Counted from the stretch's first letter, positions 18,178-27,492 are shown. The stretch: DNA of 64,000 bases from Arthrobacter sp. AFG7.2 (GCF_002892835.1 NZ_PJMB01000010.1:1-64000), one strand, 5' to 3'. Notes: generated by a model not told the origin, from the letters alone. Numbers and translations: made by a program.

Positions 18178-19103
18178 TCAGGTCAGCAGCAGCGCCACAC
18201 CGATCATCGCCGGCACAGCCACAACAGTAGTAATCAGTACGGTGTCCTTGGCCACGGTGAGGCCGGTGTTGTAACGGCTGGCCGCCACAAAGACATTCTG
18301 CGCGGTGGGCAGGGCGGAGGTCACGACGACGGCGAACAGGATGTGGCCCTCCAGGCCCAGGGCGAAACGGGCAAAAAGGTAAGCAAGGGCCGGCTGGACG
18401 ACGAGTTTGAATCCGCTGGCGAGCAGGGTGTCAACCCGCCGGGCCTCGGACGCCTGGAGCGGCCGCGAGCCGTTAAGGCTCATGCCAAAGGCGATCAGCA
18501 TCGCAGGAATGGCCGCCCCGCCGATCAGGTGGATGGGTTCCATGACCAGCGCCGGAACCTGCCACCCCGTACCCGCCACCAACAGGCCCAGCGCGGAACC
18601 GACGATCATGGGGTTCCGCAGAATCATCACCAGGAAATTCAGCGGCGTGGTGCGGTGCTTGCTGGTGCTCGAGTCCAGGATCATCAGGAACATCGGCGTG
18701 AAGAAAGCCAGCTGGAAGATCAGCAGCGGCGCCACATAGCTGGCGTCGCCCAGGACGTAGACGGAGATGGGGATGCCAAGGTTGGCCGAGTTGACCAGCG
18801 ACGCCGCCATCGAGGACATCAGCGACTCGGCAGGGAACGCTTCAGCCAGAACCTGGCAATGATGAAAAAGACCACGGCGGTGGCGACGGCGGACACAGCC
18901 GCCACCAGCAGGGGGGCCGCGAAGACTTCGGCGAGGCGGGCCTTGCTGAGGGTCTCGAACAGCAGTGCCGGGCTGGCCACAAAGAACGTCAGGGAGCTCA
19001 GTACCTGCCTGGCATTCTCACCCAGGATGTTTTGCCGGCCGACGAACCAGCCCACCAGGATGATGCACCACACCACGAAGAAGCCCGCCAACACGCCTAG
19101 CAA
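18178..19103 (-). pseudogene. AEC-family transporter split by a frameshift
   Basis: Two adjacent frames together make one auxin-efflux-carrier-type permease of normal size. The N-terminal 94 residues (19103-18819, TTG start or GTG a few codons in) carry three helices and end SLPSR-stop. The next frame starts MSSMAASLVNSANLGIPI (18819-18178, 213 residues) and continues the protein. Family members read ...SLPE(S/T)LM-S-... without a break, so one base has been lost at about 18829-18835. The stop and restart overlap as TGATG, so reinitiation giving two polypeptides cannot be excluded. No long homopolymer is present. A sequencing error is possible. It lies between panD and the amine oxidase on the same strand. 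Confidence 0.72.
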
Positions 19104-19154
19104 GGGAGGGCTCGCAGGACGCAGCGGAACAGGTGACCGGGGCTCACGCTCCGG

Positions 19155-19580
19155 TCAGAGTGCGGCGTTGTTAAGCGCGAAAGGGGGGCGCAGCAAACCC
19201 GGGGTGATGCCCTCGGCCGGGTCATTGCCCAGCTGGACCACACGGTTGTTTTCGTCCACGTGGACCACCTTGGGCTCGTAGGCCCTGGCTTCTTCCGTGG
19301 TCATCTGCGCGTAGGTAATCAGAATGACAATGTCGTTTTCCTGCATCAGGTGGGCAGCCGCGCCGTTGATGCCGATGACGCCCGAGCCGCGCTCGCCGGC
19401 AATGGTGTATGTCTCAAGCCGGGCGCCGTTGGTGACGTCCACAATGGAGACGAGCTCACCGGGCAGGATGTCGGCAGCCTCGAGCAGGTCCAGGTCAACG
19501 GTGACGGAGCCTACGTAGTGCAGGTCGGCGTGCGTGACGGTTGCCCGGTGGATTTTGGACTTGAACATTGTTCGATTCAT
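19155..19580 (-). CDS. panD: Aspartate 1-decarboxylase (pyruvoyl enzyme precursor)
   Basis: 141 residues. It converts L-aspartate to beta-alanine for pantothenate and CoA. The self-processing site is intact: Gly24-Ser25 in [13 protein letters not shown], where Ser25 becomes the pyruvoyl group. Other active-site residues, including the conserved Tyr in ITYAQM and the NGAAAHL loop, are present. The C-terminus is about 15 residues longer than E. coli PanD, as is usual in actinobacteria. It is the first gene of a possible minus-strand run with the AEC transporter 51 bases downstream. No other pan genes are in the window. Confidence 0.96.
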   Translation of the reverse strand: MNRTMFKSKIHRATVTHADLHYVGSVTVDLDLLEAADILPGELVSIVDVTNGARLETYTIAGERGSGVIGINGAAAHLMQENDIVILITYAQMTTEEARAYEPKVVHVDENNRVVQLGNDPAEGITPGLLRPPFALNNAAL

Positions 19581-19651
19581 AACGGCCTAAGTCTAGCCGC
19601 GGGCGTCGTTGCGCGCAGTGACGCAAGGAACAGTGCAGCGAAAGCCTCCGC

Positions 19652-20563
19652 TCACTCAGCCGGCCCCGCCACCGAAGCGGCCGTGGCCGTGAGGGTCTCC
19701 CGCGCAGCAAGGATGGCCGGCCGCCGGGCGCTGGAGCGGCGGACCGACGTGAAAACAGTCCGGCGTGGCTTGCCCGGCAGGTCCAGCAACTGGGCGGTAG
19801 TGCCGCGTCCCGTCCATACCAGGTCCGGCATCAGCGCCACCGCGTTGCCTGACTCGATGAGCCTGATCTGGGCCTGCAGATCGGCTGTTTCATAACGGAC
19901 ATCCGGTTCGAACCCGGCGCTCCGGCAGGCCTGTTCCGCCCAGTGCCTGGACGCGGCACCCCTTGGCTCCATAACCCACGCCAGTTCTGCAGTGTCCTCG
20001 ATGGAGGAAATGGCGGGACCGCCGTCGGACGCCGGCGGAACGGCAAGCCTGATGGCATCGGTGGTCAGCTTGATCCTGTCCAGTTCCGGATAGCGTGGCG
20101 CGGCGTGGCCCGGGTACTGCTCCGCAATGACAAGGTCGAAGTCCCTCGCCCACGTCTCGTGCAGGGCGGTTTCCGGTTCGCGCTGAATCATCTCGATCCG
20201 GACCTCCGGATACGCTCCCGCCATGCGCGTGAGGGTTTCCGGCATGAGGGCCAGCGCGGCCGACTGGAAAACCGCGATCCGTACGGTGCCGGTCACAGTG
20301 GTTAGCGAGGCTGCCAGGTCCGCTTCAGCCTGTTCCATGGTCTCGAGCAGGCTTGCAGTGTGCGCCACCAGCACTTCGGCCTGGGGGGTCAGCTGGACCC
20401 GCCGCCCGGTTTTCCGGAGCAGCTCCACGCCCACTTCCTTTTCCAGCAGGGCCAGCTGCTGGGAGACCGACGACGGGCTGTACTGCAGTGCCTCGGCCAC
20501 CTCGGCAAGCGTCCCCCGGATGCTTAATTCCCGGAGCAGGCGCAGGCGGCGGACGTCAAGCAT
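19652..20563 (-). CDS. LysR-type transcriptional regulator, divergent from amino-acid permease
   Basis: 303 residues: an N-terminal winged HTH (LRELSIRGTLAEVAEALQYSPSSVSQQLALLEKEVG) and a periplasmic-binding-like effector domain from about residue 90. AAGGA precedes the ATG by eight bases. It is transcribed away from the permease gene (20715), and a 39-bp element containing CTAA-N10-TTAG lies in between, starting 20 bases from this start codon. A close match of that element precedes putA, so this protein is the best candidate regulator of permease and putA and of itself. That assignment is inference from position and the shared site. Confidence 0.92.
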   Translation of the reverse strand: MLDVRRLRLLRELSIRGTLAEVAEALQYSPSSVSQQLALLEKEVGVELLRKTGRRVQLTPQAEVLVAHTASLLETMEQAEADLAASLTTVTGTVRIAVFQSAALALMPETLTRMAGAYPEVRIEMIQREPETALHETWARDFDLVIAEQYPGHAAPRYPELDRIKLTTDAIRLAVPPASDGGPAISSIEDTAELAWVMEPRGAASRHWAEQACRSAGFEPDVRYETADLQAQIRLIESGNAVALMPDLVWTGRGTTAQLLDLPGKPRRTVFTSVRRSSARRPAILAARETLTATAASVAGPAE

Positions 20564-20582
20564 GAGGAAATCCTTACCGAAA

Positions 20583-20621
20583 CTAACGAATATAGGTTAG
20601 AAGTAGTCACTTTATCTAACG
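20583..20621 (+). promoter_or_regulatory. Shared regulatory element, copy 1 (permease / LysR intergenic)
   Basis: The segment begins CTAAC, has CTAA-N10-TTAG as an inverted repeat, then TTAGAA, and ends CTTTATCTAACG. It aligns without gaps over 39 bases to the segment at 22389-22427 before putA, with the blocks CTAAC, TTAGAA and CTTTATCT-ACG at identical spacing. It fits a LysR-type recognition plus activation site. Confidence 0.7.
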
Positions 20622-20714
20622 CAAGCCCCCTTGCATACTGTTGGGACCGAGTTACCCCCGTCACAAGAGATTCTTCGTGCCGTGATGGGGTCGCACCCCA
20701 AGCAGGAGTTCCTG

Positions 20715-22178
20715 ATGAGCACTAGAGATATGAGCCAGTCGATCATGCGGCGCAAGCCGATTGACGACATTGAAGAAGAGAACAAACACAGTGGCCTCTT
20801 TAAGTCACTCGGGCTTTGGCAGCTTACGGCTATCGGCGTGGGCGGCATCATCGGCGTCGGCATCTTCTCCCTCGCGGGGCTGGTCGCCGCCGGCAGCGAG
20901 AGCGCACCCGGGGTGGGGCCCGCGGTGCTGATCTCCTTCCTGGTGGCAGGGCTTGCCTCCGCCGCCGCAGCTTTGTCCTACGCCGAGTTTGCGGGCATGA
21001 TTCCCCGCGCGGGCTCGGCCTACACCTATGGATATGTGGCGCTGGGTGAGATCATCGGCTGGTTTATCGGCTGGGACCTGCTCCTCGAATACATCGCCAT
21101 TGTGGCCGTAGTGGCCATTGGCATCTCCGGCTACTTCGATGCCTTCCTCTCCGGAATCGGCATCAACATGCCCATCTGGATGACCTCCACGGCTGATGAG
21201 GGCCGGGGCGGAATCGTGAACATCCCCGCCATCGTGGTCTGTCTCATCGTGACCTGGATCCTCTCCCGCGGCACCAAGGCCTTTGGCCGCTTTGAACTCG
21301 TGGCCGTGGCCATCAAGGTCATCCTGATCCTCTTCATCATCGGGCTGGGCGTCTTCTACATCGACACCAACAACTACAACCCGTTCATGCCCAGTGGCTT
21401 TGGCCCTGTCCTTGCAGGTGCCGCCACCGTCTTCTTCGCCGTATTCGGCTACGACGCCATGAGCACTGCGGCCGAGGAGGCCAAGGACGGCAAGAAGCAC
21501 ATGCCCAAGGCCATCATCCTCTCGCTGATCATTGCCATGCTCCTCTACGTCGCTGCCACCCTGGTGCTGACCGGCATGCAGAACTACAAGGACATCGACC
21601 CCACGGCCGGCTTCGCTTCCGCCTTTACGGGTGTGGGGCTGCCGGTGATCGCCACCATCATCTCGGTGTTTGCCGTGTTGTCCATCCTTACCGTCATGCT
21701 GACCTTCCTGCTGGGTGTAACCCGTGTCTGGTTCTCCATGAGCCGTGACGGGCTGCTGCCGGGCTGGTTCTCCAAGACGGACCGGCACGGCACTCCCCAG
21801 CGCGTTACATGGATCGCCGGCGTGGCATCCGCCCTGCTGGCCGGAGTGTTCCCCATCAAGGCCGTTGCTGACCTGACGAACATCGGCATCCTGGCCGCGT
21901 TCGTCGTCGTCTGCTTCTCGGTGATCGTGTTCCGCTACAAGAAGCCGGATGCACCCCGGACGTTCCGCCTGCCGTTCATGCCGTTCATCCCGGCGTTCGG
22001 TGTTCTGGCGTCGGCGTTCCTGATGTTCCAGCTGCACTGGGAGACCTGGGCGCGCTTTGGCGTCTGGCTGCTGGTGGGCCTGGCCATCTACTTCTTCTAT
22101 GGCAAGAAGAACTCGCTGATGAATCCCAACAGCCCGCGGCACGAGGAGATCGTGGAGATGCACCGGCCGGTCAGCTGA
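20715..22178 (+). CDS. APC-family amino-acid permease
   Basis: 487 residues with about 12 helices. The cytoplasmic N-terminus (MRRKPIDDIEEE) and first helix GVGGIIGVGIFSLAG carry the APC substrate motif G-x-G-x-G; GSAYTYGYVALGE is also typical. It most resembles the cationic-amino-acid-transporter branch. The start at 20715 is chosen over an in-frame TTG at 20631 because AGGAG (20704-20708) sits six bases before it. The upstream element it shares with putA makes proline or a proline precursor a plausible substrate, which is inference. A LysR gene is divergent, and putA follows 312 bases downstream on the same strand after a hairpin. Confidence 0.93.
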   Translation: MSTRDMSQSIMRRKPIDDIEEENKHSGLFKSLGLWQLTAIGVGGIIGVGIFSLAGLVAAGSESAPGVGPAVLISFLVAGLASAAAALSYAEFAGMIPRAGSAYTYGYVALGEIIGWFIGWDLLLEYIAIVAVVAIGISGYFDAFLSGIGINMPIWMTSTADEGRGGIVNIPAIVVCLIVTWILSRGTKAFGRFELVAVAIKVILILFIIGLGVFYIDTNNYNPFMPSGFGPVLAGAATVFFAVFGYDAMSTAAEEAKDGKKHMPKAIILSLIIAMLLYVAATLVLTGMQNYKDIDPTAGFASAFTGVGLPVIATIISVFAVLSILTVMLTFLLGVTRVWFSMSRDGLLPGWFSKTDRHGTPQRVTWIAGVASALLAGVFPIKAVADLTNIGILAAFVVVCFSVIVFRYKKPDAPRTFRLPFMPFIPAFGVLASAFLMFQLHWETWARFGVWLLVGLAIYFFYGKKNSLMNPNSPRHEEIVEMHRPVS

Positions 22179-22208
22179 CCTTCCCGCACTTCCTGCGCCT
22201 TTTGTCGC

Positions 22209-22285
22209 GACGCTCGATCGCTTATTGCCGCTTAAGCCCGGACGCTCTATCACCTTCCCGTGGAGGTGATAGAGCGTCTGTGTTT
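22209..22285 (+). terminator. Hairpin terminator and GACGCTCKATC repeats after the permease gene
   Basis: GACGCTCTATCACCT (22241-22255) pairs with AGGTGATAGAGCGTC (22264-22278), followed by TGTGTTTTT, a good intrinsic terminator. A third partial copy, GACGCTCGATC, lies at 22209-22219. Together they look like a REP-type palindromic element that serves as the terminator. The rest of 22179-22388 holds no gene. Confidence 0.8.
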
Positions 22286-22388
22286 TTCCGGCATCAAGGG
22301 AGAGGAAGTGCCGAAATTTGGGGCCATAAGTGAGGGAGCGTGGGTGGGGGAGCGGCGCGACGGGACTGCCGCCAATTCTTCATCTTTC

Positions 22389-22427
22389 CTAACCTGTATT
22401 GCTTAGAAAAGATCGCTTTATCTTACG
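22389..22427 (+). promoter_or_regulatory. Shared regulatory element, copy 2 (upstream of putA)
   Basis: It has CTAA-N10-TTAG, then TTAGAA, then CTTTATCTTACG, matching the element at 20583-20621 block for block at the same spacing. It lies 64 bases before the putA start, as expected for a LysR-type activator site. Confidence 0.7.
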
Positions 22428-22490
22428 TGATTGGAAGCTCATACTGGTGGATAAGACCTCCTTGTAACCCCAGGAAAGAACGGGAAAGCC

Positions 22491-25400
22491 ATGACCCACA
22501 TTGCAATGGAACCGGCAGTTGCCACCGAAACTGCAGCCAGGAATGTCGACGTCGACGTACCCCAGGCCAAGGCGCTGGCGAACGAAGCCGTGGCACTGGT
22601 CCGCCACTGGCTGACCGAGGCCTCGAAGGTCCCCGTGGACGCCTCGGCCCAGCAGCTGGCCGGTGTCCTGAAGGATCCCAACGGCCTGGAATTCACAGTA
22701 GGCTTCGTGGACGGCGTGGTCCGGCCCGAGGACCTGAATGTTGCCGCCCGCAACCTCGCCGCGCTCGCTCCCAAGGTGCCCGCCTTCCTGCCCTGGTACA
22801 TGCGCAGCGCCGTGCAGCTGGGCGGCACCATGGCCCCGGTCCTGCCTCAGGTGGTCATCCCCATCGCCCGCAAGGTCCTGCGGGAAATGGTGGGACACCT
22901 CATCGTTGACGCCACCGACGCCAAGCTCGGCCCGGCCATCGCCAAGATCCGCAAGGACGGGGTCAAACTCAACGTCAACCTCCTTGGCGAAGCCGTCCTC
23001 GGCGAGCATGAAGCTTCCCGCCGGCTCGAGGGCACGCACACCCTCCTGGCGCGCCCCGACGTCGACTACGTCTCCATCAAAGTGTCCTCCACCGTCGCCC
23101 CGCACTCCGCCTGGGCCTTCGATGAAGCCGTTGAGCACGTCGTCGAAAAGCTCACCCCGCTGTTCCAGCTCGCCAACTCCTTCGCCAAGCCGGGCAGTTC
23201 CACTGGCGGGAAGGCCAAGTTCATCAACCTGGACATGGAGGAGTACAAGGACCTGGACATGACCATCGCGGTCTTCACCAGGATCCTCGACAAGCCGGAG
23301 TTCAAGGACCTCGAGGCCGGCATCGTGCTGCAGGCTTACCTCCCGGACGCCCTGTCCGCCATGATCCGCCTGCAGGACTGGGCCGCCGAACGCCGCGCCA
23401 AGGGCGGTGCCGCCATTAAAGTACGCGTCGTTAAGGGCGCCAACCTGCCGATGGAGCAGGTGGAGGCCTCCCTGCACGACTGGCCGCTGGCCACCTGGGG
23501 CAGCAAGCAGGATTCGGACACCAGCTACAAGAGCGTCATCAACTACTCCCTGCACCCGGACCGCATCCAGAACATCCGGATTGGCGTGGCCGGCCACAAC
23601 CTGTTCGACATCGCCTTCGCCTGGCTCCTGGCCAAGCAGCGCGGCGTTGAGTCCGGGATCGAATTCGAAATGCTGCTGGGCATGGCCCAGGGCCAGGCTG
23701 AAGCCGTCAAGAAGGACGTCGGATCCCTGCTGCTCTACACCCCGGTGGTGCACCCGGCCGAGTTCGACGTCGCCATCGCCTACCTGATCCGACGCCTCGA
23801 AGAGGGCGCCAGCCAGGACAACTTCATGTCGGCAGTGTTCGAGCTGAGCGAGAACGAGGTGTTGTTCGAGCGTGAAAAGCAGCGCTTCCTCGCGTCGCTC
23901 GCGGCACTGGACAACAGCGTTCCGGCGGCCAACCGGCAGCAGAACCGCAACCTGCAACCGGTACCGATGCCCCATGAGGGCTTCGAGAACACCGCGGACA
24001 CCGACCCGTCACTGCCCGCCAACCGCGACTGGGGCCGCGCCATCCTGAAGCGCGTCCCGTCCTCCACTCTGGGCAACGCCTCCGTGAAAGCCGCCTTCAT
24101 CAACGATGAGGCGACGCTCAACAAGGCGATCGAAACCGCCCTGGACAAGGGGAAGGCCTGGGGTGAGCTCTCCGGTGACGAGCGCGCCGAGATCCTGCAC
24201 CGCGCCGGCGACGTCCTGGAGGCCCGCCGTGCGGACCTGCTCGAGGTCATGGCCAGCGAGACCGGCAAGACCATCGACCAGGGTGACCCCGAGGTCAGCG
24301 AAGCAGTGGACTTTGCCCACTACTACGCGGAGTCCGCCCGCAAGCTGGACAAGGTCGACGGCGCCGCGTTCGTTCCCGCCAAGCTCACCGTGGTCACTCC
24401 GCCATGGAACTTCCCGGTCGCCATCCCCGCAGGGTCCACCCTCGCGGCACTCGCCGCCGGCTCCGCCGTCGTGATCAAGCCTGCCAAGCAGGCCGCCCGC
24501 AGCGGCGCCGTGATGATCGAAGCCCTTTGGGAAGCCGGCGTGCCCCGCGACGTCCTCACCATGGTGCAGCTCGGTGAGCGGGAGCTCGGCAAGCAGCTGA
24601 TCTCGCACCCGGCCGTGGACCGCGTGATCCTCACCGGCGGCTACGAAACCGCGGAACTGTTCCGGTCCTTCCGCAAGGACCTGCCGCTCCTTGCCGAAAC
24701 CAGCGGCAAGAACGCCATCATCGTCACCCCCAGCGCCGACCTGGACCTGGCAGCCAAGGACGTGGCCTACTCCGCGTTCGGCCACGCGGGCCAGAAGTGC
24801 TCCGCCGCCTCACTGGTGATCCTGGTGGGCTCCGTGGCAAAGTCCAAACGGTTCCACAACCAGCTGATCGACGCCGTCACCTCCCTGAAAGTGGGCTACC
24901 CGGAGGATCCCACCAGCCAGATGGGACCCATCATCGAGCCCGCCAACGGCAAGCTCCTGAACGCCCTCACCACCCTGGGCGACGGCGAAAACTGGGCCGT
25001 TGAACCGAAGAAGCTGGACAACACCGGAAAGCTCTGGAGCCCGGGCGTACGCTACGGCGTCAAGCGCGGTTCCTACTTCCACCTGACCGAATTCTTCGGC
25101 CCGGTCCTGGGCGTGATGACCGCAGACACCCTTGAGGAAGCCATCGCCATCCAGAACCAGATCGAATACGGCCTCACCGCCGGCCTGCACTCGCTGAATT
25201 CGGACGAGCTTGGCATCTGGCTGGACTCCATCCAGGCCGGCAACCTCTATGTCAACCGCGGCATCACCGGTGCCATCGTGCAGCGCCAGCCGTTCGGCGG
25301 CTGGAAGAAGTCAGCGGTGGGCGCCGGCACCAAGGCAGGCGGACCCAACTACCTCGCCGGCCTGGGCGACTGGACCTCCAGCCGCAGCACGGCAACAACT

Positions 25401-26009
25401 GCCGTCACCCACCCGGGCGTCCGCCGCATTATCAACGCAGCCGGCGCCGCCCTGGAGCCTGCTGAGCTGGAATCCGTTCAGCGCGCCCTGGCGTCCGACG
25501 CCGAAGCCTGGGCAGGCGAGTTCGGCACGGCAAAGGATGTCTCCGACCTGAGCGCGGAACGCAATATCTTCCGCTACCGCAGCCTTCCGGTGACCATCCG
25601 TCTCTCCGGGGGCGCGCCGCTGGCAGACCTTGTCCGGACCGTGGCAGCCGGCGTCCTGGCCGGCTCGGAATTGACGGTGTCCACCGCGGTCGAACTTCCC
25701 GCCCAGCTGCGCCCCGTGCTCACCGCACTGGACATCGACGTGACGGTGGAGTCCGACGCCGATTGGCTGGCTTCCGCTAACCGGCTCGCCTCCGCGGGCA
25801 AGCTGTCCGGGGCACGCATCCGCCTCATCGGCGGCGACGCCACCGCGCTTGCCGAAGCAACGGGCGGCCGGCCGGACCTGGCGGTCTACGCCCACCAGGT
25901 CACCGAAGCCGGACGCGTGGAGCTGCTGCCGTTCCTGCACGAACAGGCCGTCAGCATCACCGCCCACCGCTTCGGCACGCCGAACCACCTCTCGGACGCC
26001 TTGATTTAG
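22491..26009 (+). CDS. putA: Bifunctional proline dehydrogenase / delta-1-pyrroline-5-carboxylate dehydrogenase
   Basis: 1172 residues. About 60-470 form the FAD-dependent proline dehydrogenase barrel (KVRVVKGANLPMEQ and the R-x-x-R-rich EVLF segment). About 520-1010 form the NAD-dependent glutamate-semialdehyde dehydrogenase, with the catalytic Cys in GHAGQKCSAASLVIL and Glu in LLAETSGKNAIIV. A C-terminal ALDH-like trailing domain follows. It oxidises proline to glutamate at the membrane, feeding electrons to quinone, with substrate channelling between sites. There is no N-terminal ribbon-helix-helix, so it is not autorepressing; a separate regulator is needed, and the LysR at 19652-20563 is the candidate. 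GGGAAAG precedes the ATG. Confidence 0.96.
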   Translation: MTHIAMEPAVATETAARNVDVDVPQAKALANEAVALVRHWLTEASKVPVDASAQQLAGVLKDPNGLEFTVGFVDGVVRPEDLNVAARNLAALAPKVPAFLPWYMRSAVQLGGTMAPVLPQVVIPIARKVLREMVGHLIVDATDAKLGPAIAKIRKDGVKLNVNLLGEAVLGEHEASRRLEGTHTLLARPDVDYVSIKVSSTVAPHSAWAFDEAVEHVVEKLTPLFQLANSFAKPGSSTGGKAKFINLDMEEYKDLDMTIAVFTRILDKPEFKDLEAGIVLQAYLPDALSAMIRLQDWAAERRAKGGAAIKVRVVKGANLPMEQVEASLHDWPLATWGSKQDSDTSYKSVINYSLHPDRIQNIRIGVAGHNLFDIAFAWLLAKQRGVESGIEFEMLLGMAQGQAEAVKKDVGSLLLYTPVVHPAEFDVAIAYLIRRLEEGASQDNFMSAVFELSENEVLFEREKQRFLASLAALDNSVPAANRQQNRNLQPVPMPHEGFENTADTDPSLPANRDWGRAILKRVPSSTLGNASVKAAFINDEATLNKAIETALDKGKAWGELSGDERAEILHRAGDVLEARRADLLEVMASETGKTIDQGDPEVSEAVDFAHYYAESARKLDKVDGAAFVPAKLTVVTPPWNFPVAIPAGSTLAALAAGSAVVIKPAKQAARSGAVMIEALWEAGVPRDVLTMVQLGERELGKQLISHPAVDRVILTGGYETAELFRSFRKDLPLLAETSGKNAIIVTPSADLDLAAKDVAYSAFGHAGQKCSAASLVILVGSVAKSKRFHNQLIDAVTSLKVGYPEDPTSQMGPIIEPANGKLLNALTTLGDGENWAVEPKKLDNTGKLWSPGVRYGVKRGSYFHLTEFFGPVLGVMTADTLEEAIAIQNQIEYGLTAGLHSLNSDELGIWLDSIQAGNLYVNRGITGAIVQRQPFGGWKKSAVGAGTKAGGPNYLAGLGDWTSSRSTATTAVTHPGVRRIINAAGAALEPAELESVQRALASDAEAWAGEFGTAKDVSDLSAERNIFRYRSLPVTIRLSGGAPLADLVRTVAAGVLAGSELTVSTAVELPAQLRPVLTALDIDVTVESDADWLASANRLASAGKLSGARIRLIGGDATALAEATGGRPDLAVYAHQVTEAGRVELLPFLHEQAVSITAHRFGTPNHLSDALI

Positions 26010-26030
26010 CAGGCACTGACTAGCAGCGGA

Positions 26031-26103
26031 GCCCTTCCGGAGGGCACATACAGCAGTAAGGCCGGGCGGCCACCTTTCCGGTGGCCGCCCGGCCTTACTG
26101 CTG
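26031..26103 (+). terminator. Double hairpin terminator after putA
   Basis: A small hairpin (GCCCT-TCCGG-AGGGC, 26031-26045) is followed by a very long one: 24-bp perfect arms, beginning CAGCAGTAAGGCCGGGCGG, around the loop TTTCC (26051-26103). It separates putA from the convergent small gene and should act in both directions. Confidence 0.88.
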
Positions 26104-26123
26104 CGTGCTGGTTTTCCCCGGCG

Positions 26124-26441
26124 TCAGCCCAGATACCACCCGGGTGGTGTCCAGGTTGCCGGGACGCTGTGCGCGGAGAAGTCCTCGCAACGGGTGCACG
26201 TGTAAGCGACTTCGCCCAAGGAAGCAACGGAACCGTCGCGCCGGTATGTCGGCGGGATATAGGACTCCAGGTATACGAATTCGTCAGTGCGGCACGTGTC
26301 GCAGGTAGGTTTGCCCACGTAGCCGGTATCGGTTGTTGCGATCCCGGAGCCGAGGGTGGAGCGGCGGGTGGCCGGCGGCCGCGCAGTGTTGTGCGGGCGC
26401 GCGTGGGCCGGGCTGAAATGGGTGTTCCTGGCTGTCGTCAT
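26124..26441 (-). CDS. Small protein with two CxxC pairs, unknown function
   Basis: 105 residues from the ATG at 26441 (AGG lies just upstream; an in-frame start 11 codons earlier has no ribosome site). The N-terminal 45 residues are Thr/Arg/Pro-rich and probably disordered. The C-terminal part has CDTC and, about 33 residues later, CTRC, which could form a zinc ribbon. It ends with a Trp/Pro-rich tail (ATWTPPGWYLG). I recognise no family. It stands alone between the putA terminator and a LysR gene. Confidence 0.72.
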   Translation of the reverse strand: MTTARNTHFSPAHARPHNTARPPATRRSTLGSGIATTDTGYVGKPTCDTCRTDEFVYLESYIPPTYRRDGSVASLGEVAYTCTRCEDFSAHSVPATWTPPGWYLG

Positions 26442-26600
26442 TGGCTGCCTGTCCCGAGCGCGGAATCCTGGCATGCAGGAATGCTCGTGTTTGAGAACCC
26501 GGCCAGCTGCTTGACCCTAGAAAGTCAGCATAGGGGATGCAACCTTCTGCAATCAATGGAAGCATCGGTATGGCTTCCCCAAAACTTCCCAGCTCCGGCG

Positions 26601-27455
26601 TTATGCTTCGCGGTTGATTGTCCTGCCGACGATGGACTGTGTGAGCGCGTCAATGACCTCCGCGTTTGCCAGCGGGTTGCGGATCAGGGTGAAGTCCACG
26701 TCGCCCACCGCGGGCAGGTCGAACCGCCTTGTGATGATTTTCAGGTCTTCCGGGACGAGCGACGTCGGCATGACCGCCACGCCGATGCCCGCCCGCACGG
26801 CCGCCAGCACACCACTGATTTGCCGGGTGGTGCAGGTGATCCGCCAGGTCCTGCCATGGGACTCGAGGGCATCAATGGCCAGTTTCCGGCTCAGGCTGGG
26901 GGAGGGGTAGGCGATCAGCGGAACGGGCGCCGCCGGGTCCAGCATTGTCTGCTCCAGCCCCACCCAGGAAAACGAATCGTGCTGGACCACCGTTCCGTCC
27001 TTGGCCCCGGCCACCCATTTCACGAACACCAGGTCCAGCTGGCCCGCATTGAGCTTTCGGTACAGCTGGTCGCTTTGGCCCACCGTCAGTTCCAGGTTGA
27101 TCTGCGGATAGATCTGCCGGAACTCCCGCAGGATCCGCGGCAGGCCAGTGATGGCCAGATCATCGGCAGTACCGAACCGCAGCCTTCCGCGCATTGCTGA
27201 ACCGGAGAAGTAACGGGAAGCGGAATCGTGCGCAGCCAGGATGTTCCGGGCGAACCCGGCCATGGCGTCCCCGTTGTCCGTAAGCCGGACATCCCGTGTA
27301 TCCCTGCTGACCAGGACCCTCCTGGCTGCCGCCTCCAGTTTCCGGACATGCTGGCTCACGGTGGGCTGCGCCAGGCCCAGCCGCTCTGCCGCCTTGGTGA
27401 AGCTGAGCGTTTCTGCGACGGCGAGGAAGGAGCGCAACTGGGCTGGTTCAAACAC
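26601..27455 (-). CDS. LysR-type transcriptional regulator, divergent from MFS exporter
   Basis: 284 residues. N-terminal HTH (LRSFLAVAETLSFTKAAERLGLAQPTVSQHVRKLE) followed by an effector-binding domain; it is at the shorter end of the family range. It starts with GTG at 27455. The divergent MFS gene starts at 27599, and the 143-bp gap holds a perfect T-N11-A palindrome (27493-27507), the classical LysR box. The protein therefore probably controls the exporter and itself in response to an unknown ligand. Confidence 0.93.
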   Translation of the reverse strand: MFEPAQLRSFLAVAETLSFTKAAERLGLAQPTVSQHVRKLEAAARRVLVSRDTRDVRLTDNGDAMAGFARNILAAHDSASRYFSGSAMRGRLRFGTADDLAITGLPRILREFRQIYPQINLELTVGQSDQLYRKLNAGQLDLVFVKWVAGAKDGTVVQHDSFSWVGLEQTMLDPAAPVPLIAYPSPSLSRKLAIDALESHGRTWRITCTTRQISGVLAAVRAGIGVAVMPTSLVPEDLKIITRRFDLPAVGDVDFTLIRNPLANAEVIDALTQSIVGRTINREA

Positions 27456-27492
27456 TCTGGACTCCGTGGGGCATCAGTTCGGACAACGCGGC

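Noticed and set aside
17119..19281. A 720-codon plus-strand frame across the amine oxidase and AEC genes.
   Set aside because: Composed of antisense of two recognised families; no domain of its own.
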